A stretch of DNA of 64,000 nt, taken from the NCBI RefSeq assembly GCF_000317125.1, contig NC_019695.1, forward strand, positions 2,964,336-3,028,335, read 5' to 3'. The position numbers and the translations under genes were made by a program. The notes beneath the pieces are model-generated. The model was not told the DNA's origin, made no database searches, and saw only the letters and a list, made by a program, of their open reading frames with translations. The stretch is from Chroococcidiopsis thermalis PCC 7203. GTDB taxonomy: Bacteria; Cyanobacteriota; Cyanobacteriia; Cyanobacteriales; Chroococcidiopsidaceae. Each line of letters opens with the position of its first letter. Position 1 is the stretch's first letter. Below are positions 36,838-48,089 of the stretch, in pieces.

Positions 36838-37089
36838 TTGCAAGCACTTTGGTACGCTAAGCAAGGAGATTGGGAACGAGCGCACGTACCGATCCAAGAT
36901 GAAGCTGACGCTGATAGTGCTTGGGTTCACGCTCATTTACACCGTCAAGAAGGTGACTTGAGTAATGCTCGTTATTGGTATAAGCGCAGCGGGCGATCGC
37001 CCGCTCATATCGATCTCGATCGCGAGTGGGAAGAAATCACCAAAAGCTTGTTGACAAAAGTAGCAAATGATGGATTGCTAAACCAATAG
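36838..37089 (+). CDS. Small conserved hypothetical protein
   Basis: An 83-residue acidic protein with a helical TPR-like character: QALWYAKQGDWERAH, then AWVHAHLHRQEGDLSNARYWYKRSG. I recall homologues as cyanobacterial hypotheticals. No ATG is available; TTG 36838 is the likely start, preceded by TGGTCAC repeats (36788-36815). It follows the c-di-GMP gene after 60 nt on the same strand. Confidence 0.6.
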   Translation: MQALWYAKQGDWERAHVPIQDEADADSAWVHAHLHRQEGDLSNARYWYKRSGRSPAHIDLDREWEEITKSLLTKVANDGLLNQ

Positions 37090-37697
37090 TAAATCACCCC
37101 AAAGCACTACTCAATCTCATCAATTAAGCCAATCTGAAGTAACTTCTCAAATCGAAAAAATTAACAACTCAATCCAAACTTTACTCATTTCACACAGTTT
37201 ATAAATTTTATAGACTAACAGACATATGCTTGATAGCCACTAGGTTGTCTTGTTGAATTTGCTCTCTGAATAATGGGCATCTGCCTACTAATAGAGTGCG
37301 GCTTTAAAGTATTATGAGATCGATATTTTGCCAAATTTATTCGCTAAGTTCTTGCAACAAAAAGTTTAAGTGTAGAAGCAAGTTTTGAAGGTCGCTTTGC
37401 TTCAAGAAGACAGCGCGAAAAATCTAATAGAGTCGTTTTGCAAATCATTTAAATTACAGACGAATATTGCATTTTGATGTAGCGATCGCATCAATTTTGT
37501 CGCGAGTTCATTCTCAGTGAAAACTAATGATTGATGCGGTATTTTCTTGGTCTTTAAGAAGCGAATATTTTGAATGAATTGATGATATCCGTTCGCAAAT
37601 TGATTGAAGACGAACATTTTTTTAAGTAGGGCTTTAATTAGTCTGCTTGATGTTCGAGGGAATTGAGCAATTGGTGTAAACAGTCGGAGGTTTTTTG
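37090..37697. other. Gene-free AT-rich region before the GNGNW-repeat gene
   Basis: 608 nt without a convincing gene; an antisense ORF (37402-37725) runs into the next gene and looks spurious. CGGAGG at 37684 is the ribosome-binding site of the following gene. It probably contains a long 5' untranslated region or an unrecognised RNA, but no specific structure was found. Confidence 0.4.
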
Positions 37698-38627
37698 ATG
37701 GCAACTTCAGATAATCAAACCACATCGCAACCGGAAACTAGCTCTAACAACTTTACAGGTAATAGTAACTGGGCATTTCAAGACGGTCAGTTACAATCCA
37801 GTGAAGGCAACACCTTAGATGAAAGTAGTAACCTCTCTGGTGGTAGTAGCGATCCCTTTTCTGGTGGAGATACGGAATCAGATAATAATAATCCTTTTGC
37901 TGGTGGCAATGCTGAAAACAACCCCCAAGCTAGCAATCTCCCCGATAATTTGCCGTTTGGCGATACTCTTCCCTCCTTACCAGAAATTGAAACCGACCAA
38001 CCCGTACCCTTTGACAGTGACAACTTTATCTTAGATGTCAATAATTTAGAGTCCGATTCAGATTCTACTGGTAACACTGGTAGCGGCAATGGGAACTGGA
38101 ACCTTGGAAGTAACAACACAACCGATGGTAATGGTAACTGGAATTTCAGCAGTGACAGTCAAACCAATGGTAATGGCAACTGGAATTATGCCGATGGCAA
38201 TACAAGTACTGGTAACGGGAACTGGAATTTTGGTACTGATAACCAAACCAACGGTAACGGCAACTGGCAATTAGGTGAGAGCAATACCGTTCTTGGCAAT
38301 GCCAATATGCCCGAAGGCAGCAATAACAACATTCTCGGTAGTGGTAACACTGCCGATGTTAGTAACAGCACTCTTCTAGGAAATCGTCTTGAGATCGGCA
38401 GTGATGGCAGCGCGATCGGTAATGAAGACTGGGCTTTCCCTCTTAGTAGTGACAGCGAACCGATTTCACTTGGTAGCAGCCAACCCAGCCAAGAGATCGG
38501 CTTTGATATTAGCACGGGCGTGAGCAGTTTATTTGGTTCTGGGGGCGCGACTCAAGAAACCATAGATACTGCTACGAACCTTCCAGATTATAACAACCCA
38601 AACTATACGTTCGAGGGCTTGGGCTAA
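37698..38627 (+). CDS. Low-complexity protein with 14-residue GNGNW repeats
   Basis: A 309-residue protein made almost entirely of Asn, Gly, Ser, Asp and Thr, without Cys. A strong GGAGG site fixes the start at 37698. Residues about 130-228 contain seven 14-residue units headed by GNGNW or GNxN. Isolated GNSNW (22-26) and GNEDW (241-245) copies flank them. No signal peptide is visible. A 14-residue Gly/Asn period is the size of one turn in some beta-roll surface proteins, such as YadA-type heads, but no sequence match to those is claimed. It is the first of two similar genes. Confidence 0.65.
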   Translation: MATSDNQTTSQPETSSNNFTGNSNWAFQDGQLQSSEGNTLDESSNLSGGSSDPFSGGDTESDNNNPFAGGNAENNPQASNLPDNLPFGDTLPSLPEIETDQPVPFDSDNFILDVNNLESDSDSTGNTGSGNGNWNLGSNNTTDGNGNWNFSSDSQTNGNGNWNYADGNTSTGNGNWNFGTDNQTNGNGNWQLGESNTVLGNANMPEGSNNNILGSGNTADVSNSTLLGNRLEIGSDGSAIGNEDWAFPLSSDSEPISLGSSQPSQEIGFDISTGVSSLFGSGGATQETIDTATNLPDYNNPNYTFEGLG

Positions 38628-38738
38628 AGCTTTGCCGTAGAACATTTTCAGAACATCTTCGGCAAACAACTTCAGGCTTGGCAATGCGATCGCGCTTAGG
38701 TTGTGTTGCCAATTTGTCCAAAAATCAGGAGATAAATC

Positions 38739-39209
38739 ATGGAGTTTGAACTCCCACAATTTGCCCAGGATACTATTAATGAATTTCGCTCGTCTGCTAG
38801 TACGGGGTTTGCAGAAGCACTGAACGAAATTCTTGCAAATGCGAATACAACAGAAGGAAATTCACCCGAACTTCCAGATGATGTTGCAGCAAGCATTGAC
38901 GCACAAGCAGACCTGATTGGAACTGGGGTACAGGATGTTTTTGCTAATTTAAGCAATGACTCTCTAACTAACGTCAATGAAGGTAACAGCGATAGCAATT
39001 TTCAATTCAATTTTGAACCCGCAACTGACGGTTTATTTGGTGGTCAACTCAGTCTTGTAGTCAACGGAGAAACAGAGCCATTATTCACCTTTGATATTGG
39101 TGGAGCTGCACCTGTCACTGGTGATAGCAGTTCCTTGTCCGGTAATTATCAAGACTTTTTTGCTAGTCTCGCTGGTGGAGAAAATCCCTTTGCCAGTGCT
39201 TCGATCTAG
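38739..39209 (+). CDS. Companion acidic hypothetical protein
   Basis: 156 residues, very acidic, without Cys, Lys-poor, and without a signal peptide. The N-terminal 70 residues look helical (FAQDTINEFRSSASTGFAEAL); the rest is beta-rich and Gly/Ser/Asn-rich (FNFEPATDGLFGGQLSLVVNG). It shares composition and endings (GGENPFASASI) with the GNGNW protein 111 nt upstream, so the two may be secreted together. I do not recognise the family. Confidence 0.6.
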   Translation: MEFELPQFAQDTINEFRSSASTGFAEALNEILANANTTEGNSPELPDDVAASIDAQADLIGTGVQDVFANLSNDSLTNVNEGNSDSNFQFNFEPATDGLFGGQLSLVVNGETEPLFTFDIGGAAPVTGDSSSLSGNYQDFFASLAGGENPFASASI

Positions 39210-39275
39210 TTAAAAGACCTAGTCTAGTAGGGCATTACCCACCCTAATACTTTTCGTCGGTGATGCCAAGAAAGC

Positions 39276-39313
39276 GCTTGGAGATCCCCCCTAACCCCCC
39301 TTATAAAGGGGGG
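39276..39313. repeat. CCCCCTAA/GGGGGG hairpin repeat
   Basis: CCCCCCTTAT-AAAGGGGGG type inverted repeat preceded by GATCCCCCCTAA. A related element lies at 51479. Confidence 0.6.
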
Positions 39314-39399
39314 AACAATAGCAAGGTGGGCATCGCCCACTTTACATACTTGGTAGGAACAATAGCAAGGTGGGCATCGCCCACTTTACTTACTTGGTA
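39312..39399. repeat. 44-bp tandem duplication reaching into a kinase gene end
   Basis: Two copies start at 39312 and 39356, differ by one base in the compared part, and each contain the inverted repeat GTGGGC-ATC-GCCCAC. The second copy supplies the stop codon and last codons of the histidine kinase. Confidence 0.85.
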
Positions 39400-41614
39400 G
39401 CGTGAAATAAAAACGACTTCCTTCACCTAACACGCTCTCTGCCCAAATTCGTCCACCATGCTGCTGTATAATGCTACGGCAGATTGCTAACCCGAGTCCC
39501 GTGCCACCTTTTTTTCGGGAATCGGAGGCATCAACTTGATGAAAACGCTCGAAAATACTTTCAATCTTATCCTCTGGGATACCACGCCCCCGATCTTTAA
39601 CGGTGAAGAGAATATTTGTTGATAGGGAAGCTGAGGCAGAATTTAACTCTGAATTCAAAACTCCGAACTCCGAATTCTCACCACCTTCGATCGCTTCAAC
39701 ACTTAACTCAACTGTGGAGCCTTCTGGAGAAAATTTAATTGCATTACCAAGGAGATTAGTTAAGACTTGAATAATGCGATCGCCATCGACGTTGAGTTGA
39801 ATATCTTGGGAATAAACAGATAGAGTAACTTTGGCACGATTTGCCATCACCTGCATCAAATCCGTTGCTTTTTCTAATAAATCAGCCGCGTTGCACGATC
39901 GCTGCAATAAACTAATTTTTCCCGATTCCAAGCGTTCCAACTCCAGAATATCGTTCACCAGTCGCACCAAGCGATCGGCTCCCTCAGAAGCTATATCAAT
40001 CACGCGCCGTCCGCGATCGCTATGAGCGTCAATTAGACCGCTAGATAATAAATTTAGCGCCCCGTGAATTGAGGTTAAAGGCGTGCGGAGTTCGTGACTG
40101 ACAACAGAAACAAACTCATCTTTCATGCGTTCGATCGCGTAACGTTCCGTAATATCTTCCCCAATACTGAGAGTCGCGATCGCCTCACCCTGTAAATCGC
40201 GCAAGATCGTGTTATTCCAAGCAATTAACCTTTCTTGCCCAGATTTAGTCAAAATCGAATTTTGATAGTAGTTGTGCAAGCCTTGTTGCTGTAATTGCAG
40301 AAAATGCTCCTGCACGCGCTGACGCTGATGAGGTGGTAAGAACACTTCATACCAATTCTTGCCCAAAACCTCCTCTGAGGTATATTCTACCAATTCAAGA
40401 AAGAATGGATTGACATACTCGACAATTCCTTGGCGATCGAGTCCTACCACGACTAATCGGACATTCTCTAACAAACTCCGCCAACGTCTTTCTGCTTCTC
40501 GCAACGAGGCTTCAATTTGCAAGCGCTGAGTAATATCGCGGGCGATGGTAGATAGTAGCTTCACCTTTCCCTGCGAGGATTTGTGGGCGATCAATAGTTG
40601 TGAAACTGGAATTTCGCGTCCATCGTGACTCAGAATTGCCGTTTCACCTACCCAAACGCCATCCTGAATTGCCGTGGGAATTGCTTCGCGGTGCAAGAGG
40701 TCGTAAGCCCAAGTAGGGTGAAGATTGCTCAGATGCAAGTTCGTGAAATCGCGATCGCGATCGCAACCAAAAACTTTACAAGCAGAGCTATTTAAATAAT
40801 TTACTCGTTCGTCTAGATCGGCAGTAGCGACAAAATCTAAAGTTGCTTCGAGGATAGCAATCAGCTTTGCCCGTTCTTCTTCTGCATGTTTGCGCTCGGT
40901 AATATCTTCGACAATACCTTCATAGTAAAGCGGCTTACCGTTATCATCTCTGACAATTCTTGCCTGTTCTGCAATCCAAATCGCCTTGCCATCTTGACGA
41001 TAGACTTGAGACTCAAACCCCGCTACGGTGTCGTGCTGTTGTAGTAGGCGAATGAACTCAGTCCGACGGTTGGGATTGACGTAAAGTTGTTGCCCCAAGT
41101 CAGAGATATTCGCCATCAGTTCGGCGGGAGAGGAATAACCGTAAATCTTTGCCAGCATGGGATTTGCCGTCAAATATCGCCCATCTGGTGTTGTTTGAAA
41201 AATTCCTTCGATCGCATTTTCAAAAATACTACGATACTTAGTTTCAGCTTGACGTAGAGCCTCTTCTGCACGCTGGCGTTCGGCAAGTTCTCGCTGTAGT
41301 TGTAAATTTAAGAGGTAATAGACTAATAAAAATCCGATTGCGCTGAAACCGAAACTAACTAGAGACACGGCGATCGCATTGTCAGCCCGTTTTTTAGCTT
41401 CCCGCGCCGTCTGCTGCAACAATTGTTGTTGGGCAACGATCTCTGGTGCAGTTGCTGGTGTAGTCGATACTGCTACTTCCATTTGCAGATTGACTTGGCG
41501 ATCGACTGTTACCCTCCACTCTGTTAAGGAGTAGAAAGAAACCCAGCCTAAACACAATAGAGTTAGCAAATATAACAGCGCTAAACTCAATCGACTGGTA
41601 ATTCCATTTGTCAT
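39386..41614 (-). CDS. Membrane sensor histidine kinase with three PAS domains
   Basis: 742 residues. Two membrane helices (about 9-29 and 81-103) enclose a short periplasmic loop. Three PAS-PAC modules follow (about 125-245, 250-370, 375-495, each ending in a DITER/DITQR-like motif). Then come HisKA with His507 (VVSHELRTPLTS) and HATPase_c with the N box (LLGNAIKF), DRGRGIP and GGTGLGL. Residues about 641-665 of the ATPase domain are a repeat-derived insertion. It lies 54 nt downstream of a response regulator on the same strand, so the two probably form one pathway. Confidence 0.92.
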   Translation of the reverse strand: MTNGITSRLSLALLYLLTLLCLGWVSFYSLTEWRVTVDRQVNLQMEVAVSTTPATAPEIVAQQQLLQQTAREAKKRADNAIAVSLVSFGFSAIGFLLVYYLLNLQLQRELAERQRAEEALRQAETKYRSIFENAIEGIFQTTPDGRYLTANPMLAKIYGYSSPAELMANISDLGQQLYVNPNRRTEFIRLLQQHDTVAGFESQVYRQDGKAIWIAEQARIVRDDNGKPLYYEGIVEDITERKHAEEERAKLIAILEATLDFVATADLDERVNYLNSSACKVFGCDRDRDFTNLHLSNLHPTWAYDLLHREAIPTAIQDGVWVGETAILSHDGREIPVSQLLIAHKSSQGKVKLLSTIARDITQRLQIEASLREAERRWRSLLENVRLVVVGLDRQGIVEYVNPFFLELVEYTSEEVLGKNWYEVFLPPHQRQRVQEHFLQLQQQGLHNYYQNSILTKSGQERLIAWNNTILRDLQGEAIATLSIGEDITERYAIERMKDEFVSVVSHELRTPLTSIHGALNLLSSGLIDAHSDRGRRVIDIASEGADRLVRLVNDILELERLESGKISLLQRSCNAADLLEKATDLMQVMANRAKVTLSVYSQDIQLNVDGDRIIQVLTNLLGNAIKFSPEGSTVELSVEAIEGGENSEFGVLNSELNSASASLSTNILFTVKDRGRGIPEDKIESIFERFHQVDASDSRKKGGTGLGLAICRSIIQQHGGRIWAESVLGEGSRFYFTLPSK
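39620..39694. repeat. Repeat-derived insertion in the kinase ATPase domain
   Basis: AATTCGGAGTTC/AACTCTGAATTC units read in frame as GGENSEFGVLNSELNSASA, located between two strands of HATPase_c after the N box. Confidence 0.7.
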
Positions 41615-41668
41615 TTGTTAGCTATCAGTTATCATTTGTCATTTGTACTTCAGATTGCGCACCACGCA

Positions 41669-43816
<2,148 letters not shown>

Positions 43817-44219
43817 GATGCGGGAGTCGGGAGTCGGGAGTCGGGGAGCAGGGGGACAAGGGAGACAAGGGGGACAAGGGGGACAAGGAAGCAGGGGAGC
43901 TTCAGGTGCAGGGGAGCTTCAGGTGCAACTACCAACTACCACTCTTCACTGATAACTGACAACTGACAACAGTATTTCCGCCAGCATAAAGGAAGATTCG
44001 ATCTCACTTGGTAGATTTGGTGACAGTTCTGAGGGTTTGCGGCGATGGATAATTTTTTACCTATTCACAAAATTTTCACTTATACACTATATATTTCAAA
44101 ATCGTTACAGTTTGTTTATTATTACTGGGTAATTGGTAATGGGTAATTGGTAATGGCTCTTTCAGCTTCCATGCTCTCCGGTTCCCTCGATTCTCTATCC
44201 CGATCCCTCACTTCCATCT
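43817..44219. repeat. Repeat-rich intergenic region
   Basis: Starts with GGGAGTC heptamers and GGGGGACAAGG units, then a 20-bp GCAGGGGAGCTTCAGGT duplication and ACTGACA repeats (to about 43975). The rest is AT-rich and presumably holds the malic enzyme promoter, with TAATGGG/TAATTGG heptamers at 44128-44156. Confidence 0.7.
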
Positions 44220-45611
44220 ATGGTAATTCTCACGCCGAACTCAAGTTATAGTCTGACTTTACGCTTGCAAATTCCCAATCGAGCCGGAATGCTGGCAGCT
44301 GTGACTCAAGCGATCGCCAACAGTGGTGGTAATTTGGGTCAAATCGATTTAATCGCTCAAACTCGCCAACTCACGACTCGCGATGTGACTGTTGATGCTT
44401 CTAGTACAGAACATGCCGAAACGATCGTCCAGGCAGTGAAAGAATTGGCAGATGTCAAGTTGATGAGCGTTTACGATCGCACTTTTAATTTGCATCGTGG
44501 TGGCAAAATTACTGTGAACAGCAGAATTCCGCTCAAAAGTCAAGACGATCTGGCAATGGCGTATACGCCTGGAGTCGGTCGAGTCTGTACGGCGATCGCT
44601 CAAGATCCAGAACAAGTTTATAATCTCACGATCAAACAAAATACTGTAGCGATCGTCACGGATGGCAGTGCGGTTTTAGGGTTAGGTAATCTTGGAGCAG
44701 CCGGAGCATTACCAGTCATGGAAGGCAAAGCCATGCTATTTAAAGAATTTGCCGGAATTGATGCCTTTCCGATCTGTTTAGCGACTCAAGATACAGAAGA
44801 GATTATTGCTACAGTCAAAAATATTGCCCCTGTATTTGGGGGAGTCAATTTAGAAGATATTGCGGCTCCACGCTGCTTTGAGATTGAAAAGCGCCTGCGC
44901 CAAGAATTAGATATTCCCGTATTTCACGACGATCAAAACGGTACGGCAATTGTCACGCTGGCGGCTTTATTCAACGCGCTCAAAATTGTCAACAAACCCA
45001 TCGAGCAAATTCGGATTGTCATCAACGGTGCGGGAGCCGCTGGAGTCGCGATCGCCCGCTTACTGCAAAAAGCTGGTGCAACGAATATACTCATGTGTGA
45101 CTCCAAAGGCATTCTCTCTACTCATCGAACAGACTTGAATCAGGAAAAGCAAGAATTTGCTGTTAGTCAAGCTGGAACTCTTACCGATGCTATGATAAGC
45201 AGCGATGTTTTCATTGGCGTGAGCGCCCCTGGTGTAGTCACTCCTGAAATGGTGCGATCGATGGCAAAAGACCCAATCGTGATGGCGATGGCAAATCCCA
45301 TCCCTGAAATTCAACCGGAATTGGTGATGAATGATGTCGCAATTATGGCAACAGGGCGCAGCGACTATCCAAATCAAATCAATAATGTCTTAGCTTTTCC
45401 TGGCGTATTTCGCGGTGCTTTAGACAGTCGTGCCAGCACAATTACAACCACGATGTGTTTAGAAGCAGCCAGCGCGATCGCTTCTTTAATTAAACCCAGC
45501 GATTTGCACTCAGAGTATATCATCCCGTCCGTGTTTGACGATCGCGTAGCCACAGCCGTTGCAGCTGCCGTCCAAAGAGCCGCCCGCGAAGAAGGGATCG
45601 CGAAACAGTAA
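44220..45611 (+). CDS. NAD(P)-dependent malic enzyme with N-terminal ACT domain
   Basis: Malate oxidoreductase (decarboxylating), making pyruvate and CO2. Residues about 9-80 form an ACT domain (LRLQIPNRAGMLAAVTQAI), a ligand-sensing fold that suggests allosteric control. The catalytic part follows: YTPGVGRVC, IVTDGSAVLGLGNLG, metal-binding FGGVNLEDIAAPRCFEIE, FHDDQNGTAIV and the dinucleotide fold VINGAGAAGVAIARLL. The 463-residue length fits cyanobacterial forms with ACT. Cofactor preference cannot be fixed by eye. Confidence 0.93.
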   Translation: MVILTPNSSYSLTLRLQIPNRAGMLAAVTQAIANSGGNLGQIDLIAQTRQLTTRDVTVDASSTEHAETIVQAVKELADVKLMSVYDRTFNLHRGGKITVNSRIPLKSQDDLAMAYTPGVGRVCTAIAQDPEQVYNLTIKQNTVAIVTDGSAVLGLGNLGAAGALPVMEGKAMLFKEFAGIDAFPICLATQDTEEIIATVKNIAPVFGGVNLEDIAAPRCFEIEKRLRQELDIPVFHDDQNGTAIVTLAALFNALKIVNKPIEQIRIVINGAGAAGVAIARLLQKAGATNILMCDSKGILSTHRTDLNQEKQEFAVSQAGTLTDAMISSDVFIGVSAPGVVTPEMVRSMAKDPIVMAMANPIPEIQPELVMNDVAIMATGRSDYPNQINNVLAFPGVFRGALDSRASTITTTMCLEAASAIASLIKPSDLHSEYIIPSVFDDRVATAVAAAVQRAAREEGIAKQ

Positions 45612-45615
45612 CTAG

Positions 45616-45712
45616 ATATTAGTGACTAGTGACTGGTGACTAGATAAAAATTCTAGCCACCAGCCACCAGCCACTCACCAACTACCAACTACCAATTACC
45701 AATTACCATTCG
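45616..45712. repeat. Heptamer repeats between malic enzyme and GNAT genes
   Basis: AGTGACT/GGTGACT, CAGCCAC and AACTACC/AATTACC units in succession. Confidence 0.75.
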
Positions 45713-45715
45713 AGA

Positions 45716-46234
45716 ATGACATCTACCGTATCTCCAACTAAAGAGGCATCATCACAAACAGATAGCAGTCAAATTTGTTTCTGTATTGCTACAGGTAACG
45801 CTTTACGCCAACCGCAGCGATCGCAAGACGATTTACTCCAGTTACAAACATTATTCGAGCAAGCAGCATTTTGGGCGCAAGGACGCAGTTTAGAAGATCT
45901 GAGCATAGCAATTGCCAATAGCGAACCAGTCGTGAGTGTTTGGGATGAAGAACGGCTGATTGGTTTTGCCAGAGCGACTTCTGATGGAATTTATCGCGCT
46001 ACGATTTGGGATGTGGCAATTCATCCCGATTATCAAGGGCGGGGACTAGGGCGAAAACTAGTGCAAACAGTTTTGAGTCATCCCCGCATGAGTCGAGTCG
46101 AACGAGTTTATTTAATGACTACGCATCAGCAACGGTTCTACGAACGAATTGGATTTGAATGCAACAGCAGTACCACAATGGTATTGAAAGATCGGCTTTT
46201 CATGAGTTCTTTGGAACAAAATTTTTCGGCGTGA
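45716..46234 (+). CDS. GNAT family N-acetyltransferase
   Basis: A 172-residue acetyl-CoA-dependent acyltransferase fold. Motif A is visible as IWDVAIHPDYQGRGLGRKLVQTVL (in parts: VAIHPDYQGRGLGRKL), followed by VERVYLMTTHQQRFYERIGFE. The N-terminal 30 residues are polar and may be disordered. The substrate is unknown; protein N-terminus, small amine or amino acid are all possible. ATG at 45716 follows repeat DNA directly. Confidence 0.85.
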   Translation: MTSTVSPTKEASSQTDSSQICFCIATGNALRQPQRSQDDLLQLQTLFEQAAFWAQGRSLEDLSIAIANSEPVVSVWDEERLIGFARATSDGIYRATIWDVAIHPDYQGRGLGRKLVQTVLSHPRMSRVERVYLMTTHQQRFYERIGFECNSSTTMVLKDRLFMSSLEQNFSA

Positions 46235-46379
46235 AACTCGGTTCACAAAATCTTCACTCATTTAGCTTATCTTCACTGTTAATCAAACAAAAACCAATAG
46301 CAGCTCCCAAGGATTGACTTTTAACTTTTACCTTTTACCTTTTGACTTTTAAAAAGACGTTTTTTAAAGGATGTGAATT

Positions 46380-46622
46380 ATGAATCGCTTCACCTATCAG
46401 GTAAACGTTAATACAATGACTGCTCTACTTGTAGATGAACTCAATACGATTCAGGATAGGGAAAATGCTTTAGAGATTGAAGCAAAAAATCTGCAAATCG
46501 AGCAATTAAAAATTGACCGAGCCAAACAAGCAGTCAAAGCCGATCGCGATCGCTTACAAGTTCAACGCTGGGAAATTTTGTCTAGATTGCAAGAATTCAG
46601 CAACGAACTTTCACTTCGCTAA
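46380..46622 (+). CDS. Small coiled-coil protein
   Basis: 80 residues, almost all one charged helix (residues about 18-72) with heptad pattern and no Cys or Gly (ENALEIEAKNLQIEQLKIDR). The AAAGGATG ribosome-binding site gives support. The family was not recognised. Confidence 0.55.
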   Translation: MNRFTYQVNVNTMTALLVDELNTIQDRENALEIEAKNLQIEQLKIDRAKQAVKADRDRLQVQRWEILSRLQEFSNELSLR

Positions 46623-46671
46623 TTATTAATTCTCTTACCACTCACCACTCACTACTCACTCATAGCGACAA

Positions 46672-47928
46672 ATGACAACCCCAGTTAATCTCAAAGCAAA
46701 TACCAGCTCCCAACTCAATAACTCCACAGGTCGGGCTAAGCGTGCCGTACTAGCATATTCTGGGGGCGTTGATACTTCGGTATGTATTCCTTACTTGAAG
46801 CATGAATGGGGCGTGCAAGAAGTCATTACCCTAGCAGTCGATTTAGGACAAGGCGACGAACTCGAACCAATCCGCCAAAAAGCACTGCAATCGGGCGCAG
46901 ATGAATCGTTAGTGGCAAACGTACAAGATGTATTCGTGAGAGAGTATGCCTTCCCAGCGATTCAAGCAAATGCCTTGTATGAAAATCGCTATCCCCTCGC
47001 TACAGCTTTAGCACGTCCGTTAATTGCGAAAGTCTTAGTAGAAGTGGCTGAAAAGTACGGTGCAGATGCGATCGCCCACGGTTGTACGGGTAAGGGTAAC
47101 GACCAAGTACGGTTTGATGTCTCCATTGGCGCGCTCAATCCAAATTTAAAAATTCTTGCCCCTGCTAGAGAATGGGGTATGAGTCGGGAAGAAACGATCG
47201 CCTATGGCGAAAAGTTCGATATTCCCTTTCCAGTTAAAAAATCTTCTCCCTACAGCTTAGATAAAAATTTGTTGGGATTGGCGATCGAAGCTGGAATCTT
47301 GGAAGATCCTTGGGCAGAACCGCCAGAAGAAATTTATCAAATGACAAAGGCGATCGCTGACACTCCCAATCAGCCAGAATATGTAGAAATTACCTTTGCA
47401 GGTGGTGTTCCAGTCGCTTTAAACGGCGAAACCCTAGCGCCAGTCACGCTGATCGATCGACTCAATCAACTGGCTGGTAGCCACGGCGTAGGACGCATTG
47501 ACATGGTAGAAAACCGCCTAGTGGGAATCAAGTCGCGGGAAATCTACGAATCTCCTGCCATGACAGTTTTAATTCAAGCCCACCGCGACCTCGAAAGCCT
47601 CACCTTGACTGCTGATGTCACTCGCTACAAGCGGGGAATTGAAGAAACCTACAGCCAACTCGTCTACAACGGACAGTGGTATAGTCCCCTCAAAGCGGCA
47701 CTCGATGCTTTTATCCAGCAAACTCAAGTGCGAGTTTCCGGTACTGTGCGCGTCCAACTCTTCAAAGGCAACGCCACCATTGTCGGACGTAAATCGGACA
47801 ACTCCCTCTACAACACCGAACTAGCAACCTACGGAGCCGAAGACCAATTCGACCACAAAGCCGCTGAAGGCTTCATCTACGTCTGGGGGCTACCAACGCG
47901 CATTTGGTCGCAACAAACGAGAGGCTAG
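46672..47928 (+). CDS. argG: Argininosuccinate synthase
   Basis: ArgG condenses citrulline and aspartate with ATP in arginine biosynthesis. The PP-loop [12 protein letters not shown] (residues about 28-39) is intact, with [14 protein letters not shown] and [11 protein letters not shown] further on. The N-terminal 20 residues are a variable polar extension relative to many homologues. 418 residues total. carB, another consumer of the carbamoyl phosphate/arginine route, follows on the same strand after a repeat-filled spacer. Confidence 0.97.
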   Translation: MTTPVNLKANTSSQLNNSTGRAKRAVLAYSGGVDTSVCIPYLKHEWGVQEVITLAVDLGQGDELEPIRQKALQSGADESLVANVQDVFVREYAFPAIQANALYENRYPLATALARPLIAKVLVEVAEKYGADAIAHGCTGKGNDQVRFDVSIGALNPNLKILAPAREWGMSREETIAYGEKFDIPFPVKKSSPYSLDKNLLGLAIEAGILEDPWAEPPEEIYQMTKAIADTPNQPEYVEITFAGGVPVALNGETLAPVTLIDRLNQLAGSHGVGRIDMVENRLVGIKSREIYESPAMTVLIQAHRDLESLTLTADVTRYKRGIEETYSQLVYNGQWYSPLKAALDAFIQQTQVRVSGTVRVQLFKGNATIVGRKSDNSLYNTELATYGAEDQFDHKAAEGFIYVWGLPTRIWSQQTRG

Positions 47929-48080
47929 AAGAGAGCTGAGGGAGCTGAGGGAGCTGAGGGAGTTGAGGGAGCTGAGGGAGAGAATTGACTCACCACGCAC
48001 CACACCCTACACCCCACACCCCACGCCCTCTTTACGACTCCCGACTCCCGACTCCCGACTACTCACTACTCACTTCAAAG
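47929..48080. repeat. Repeat-filled spacer between argG and carB
   Basis: GAGGGAGCT nonamers (47935-47980), CACACCC-type repeats and GACTCCC heptamers, ending just before the AAAGGAAAGG ribosome-binding site of carB. Confidence 0.8.
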
Positions 48081-48089
48081 GAAAGGACT

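Noticed and set aside
37402-37725. Leftward 107-residue ORF
   Set aside because: It overlaps the start and ribosome-binding site of the GNGNW gene, has no recognisable domain and its composition reflects AT-rich spacer DNA.
47985-48089. 35-residue N-terminal extension of carB
   Set aside because: It is encoded by CACACCC and GACTCCC repeats; a ribosome-binding site and the family N-terminus are at 48090.
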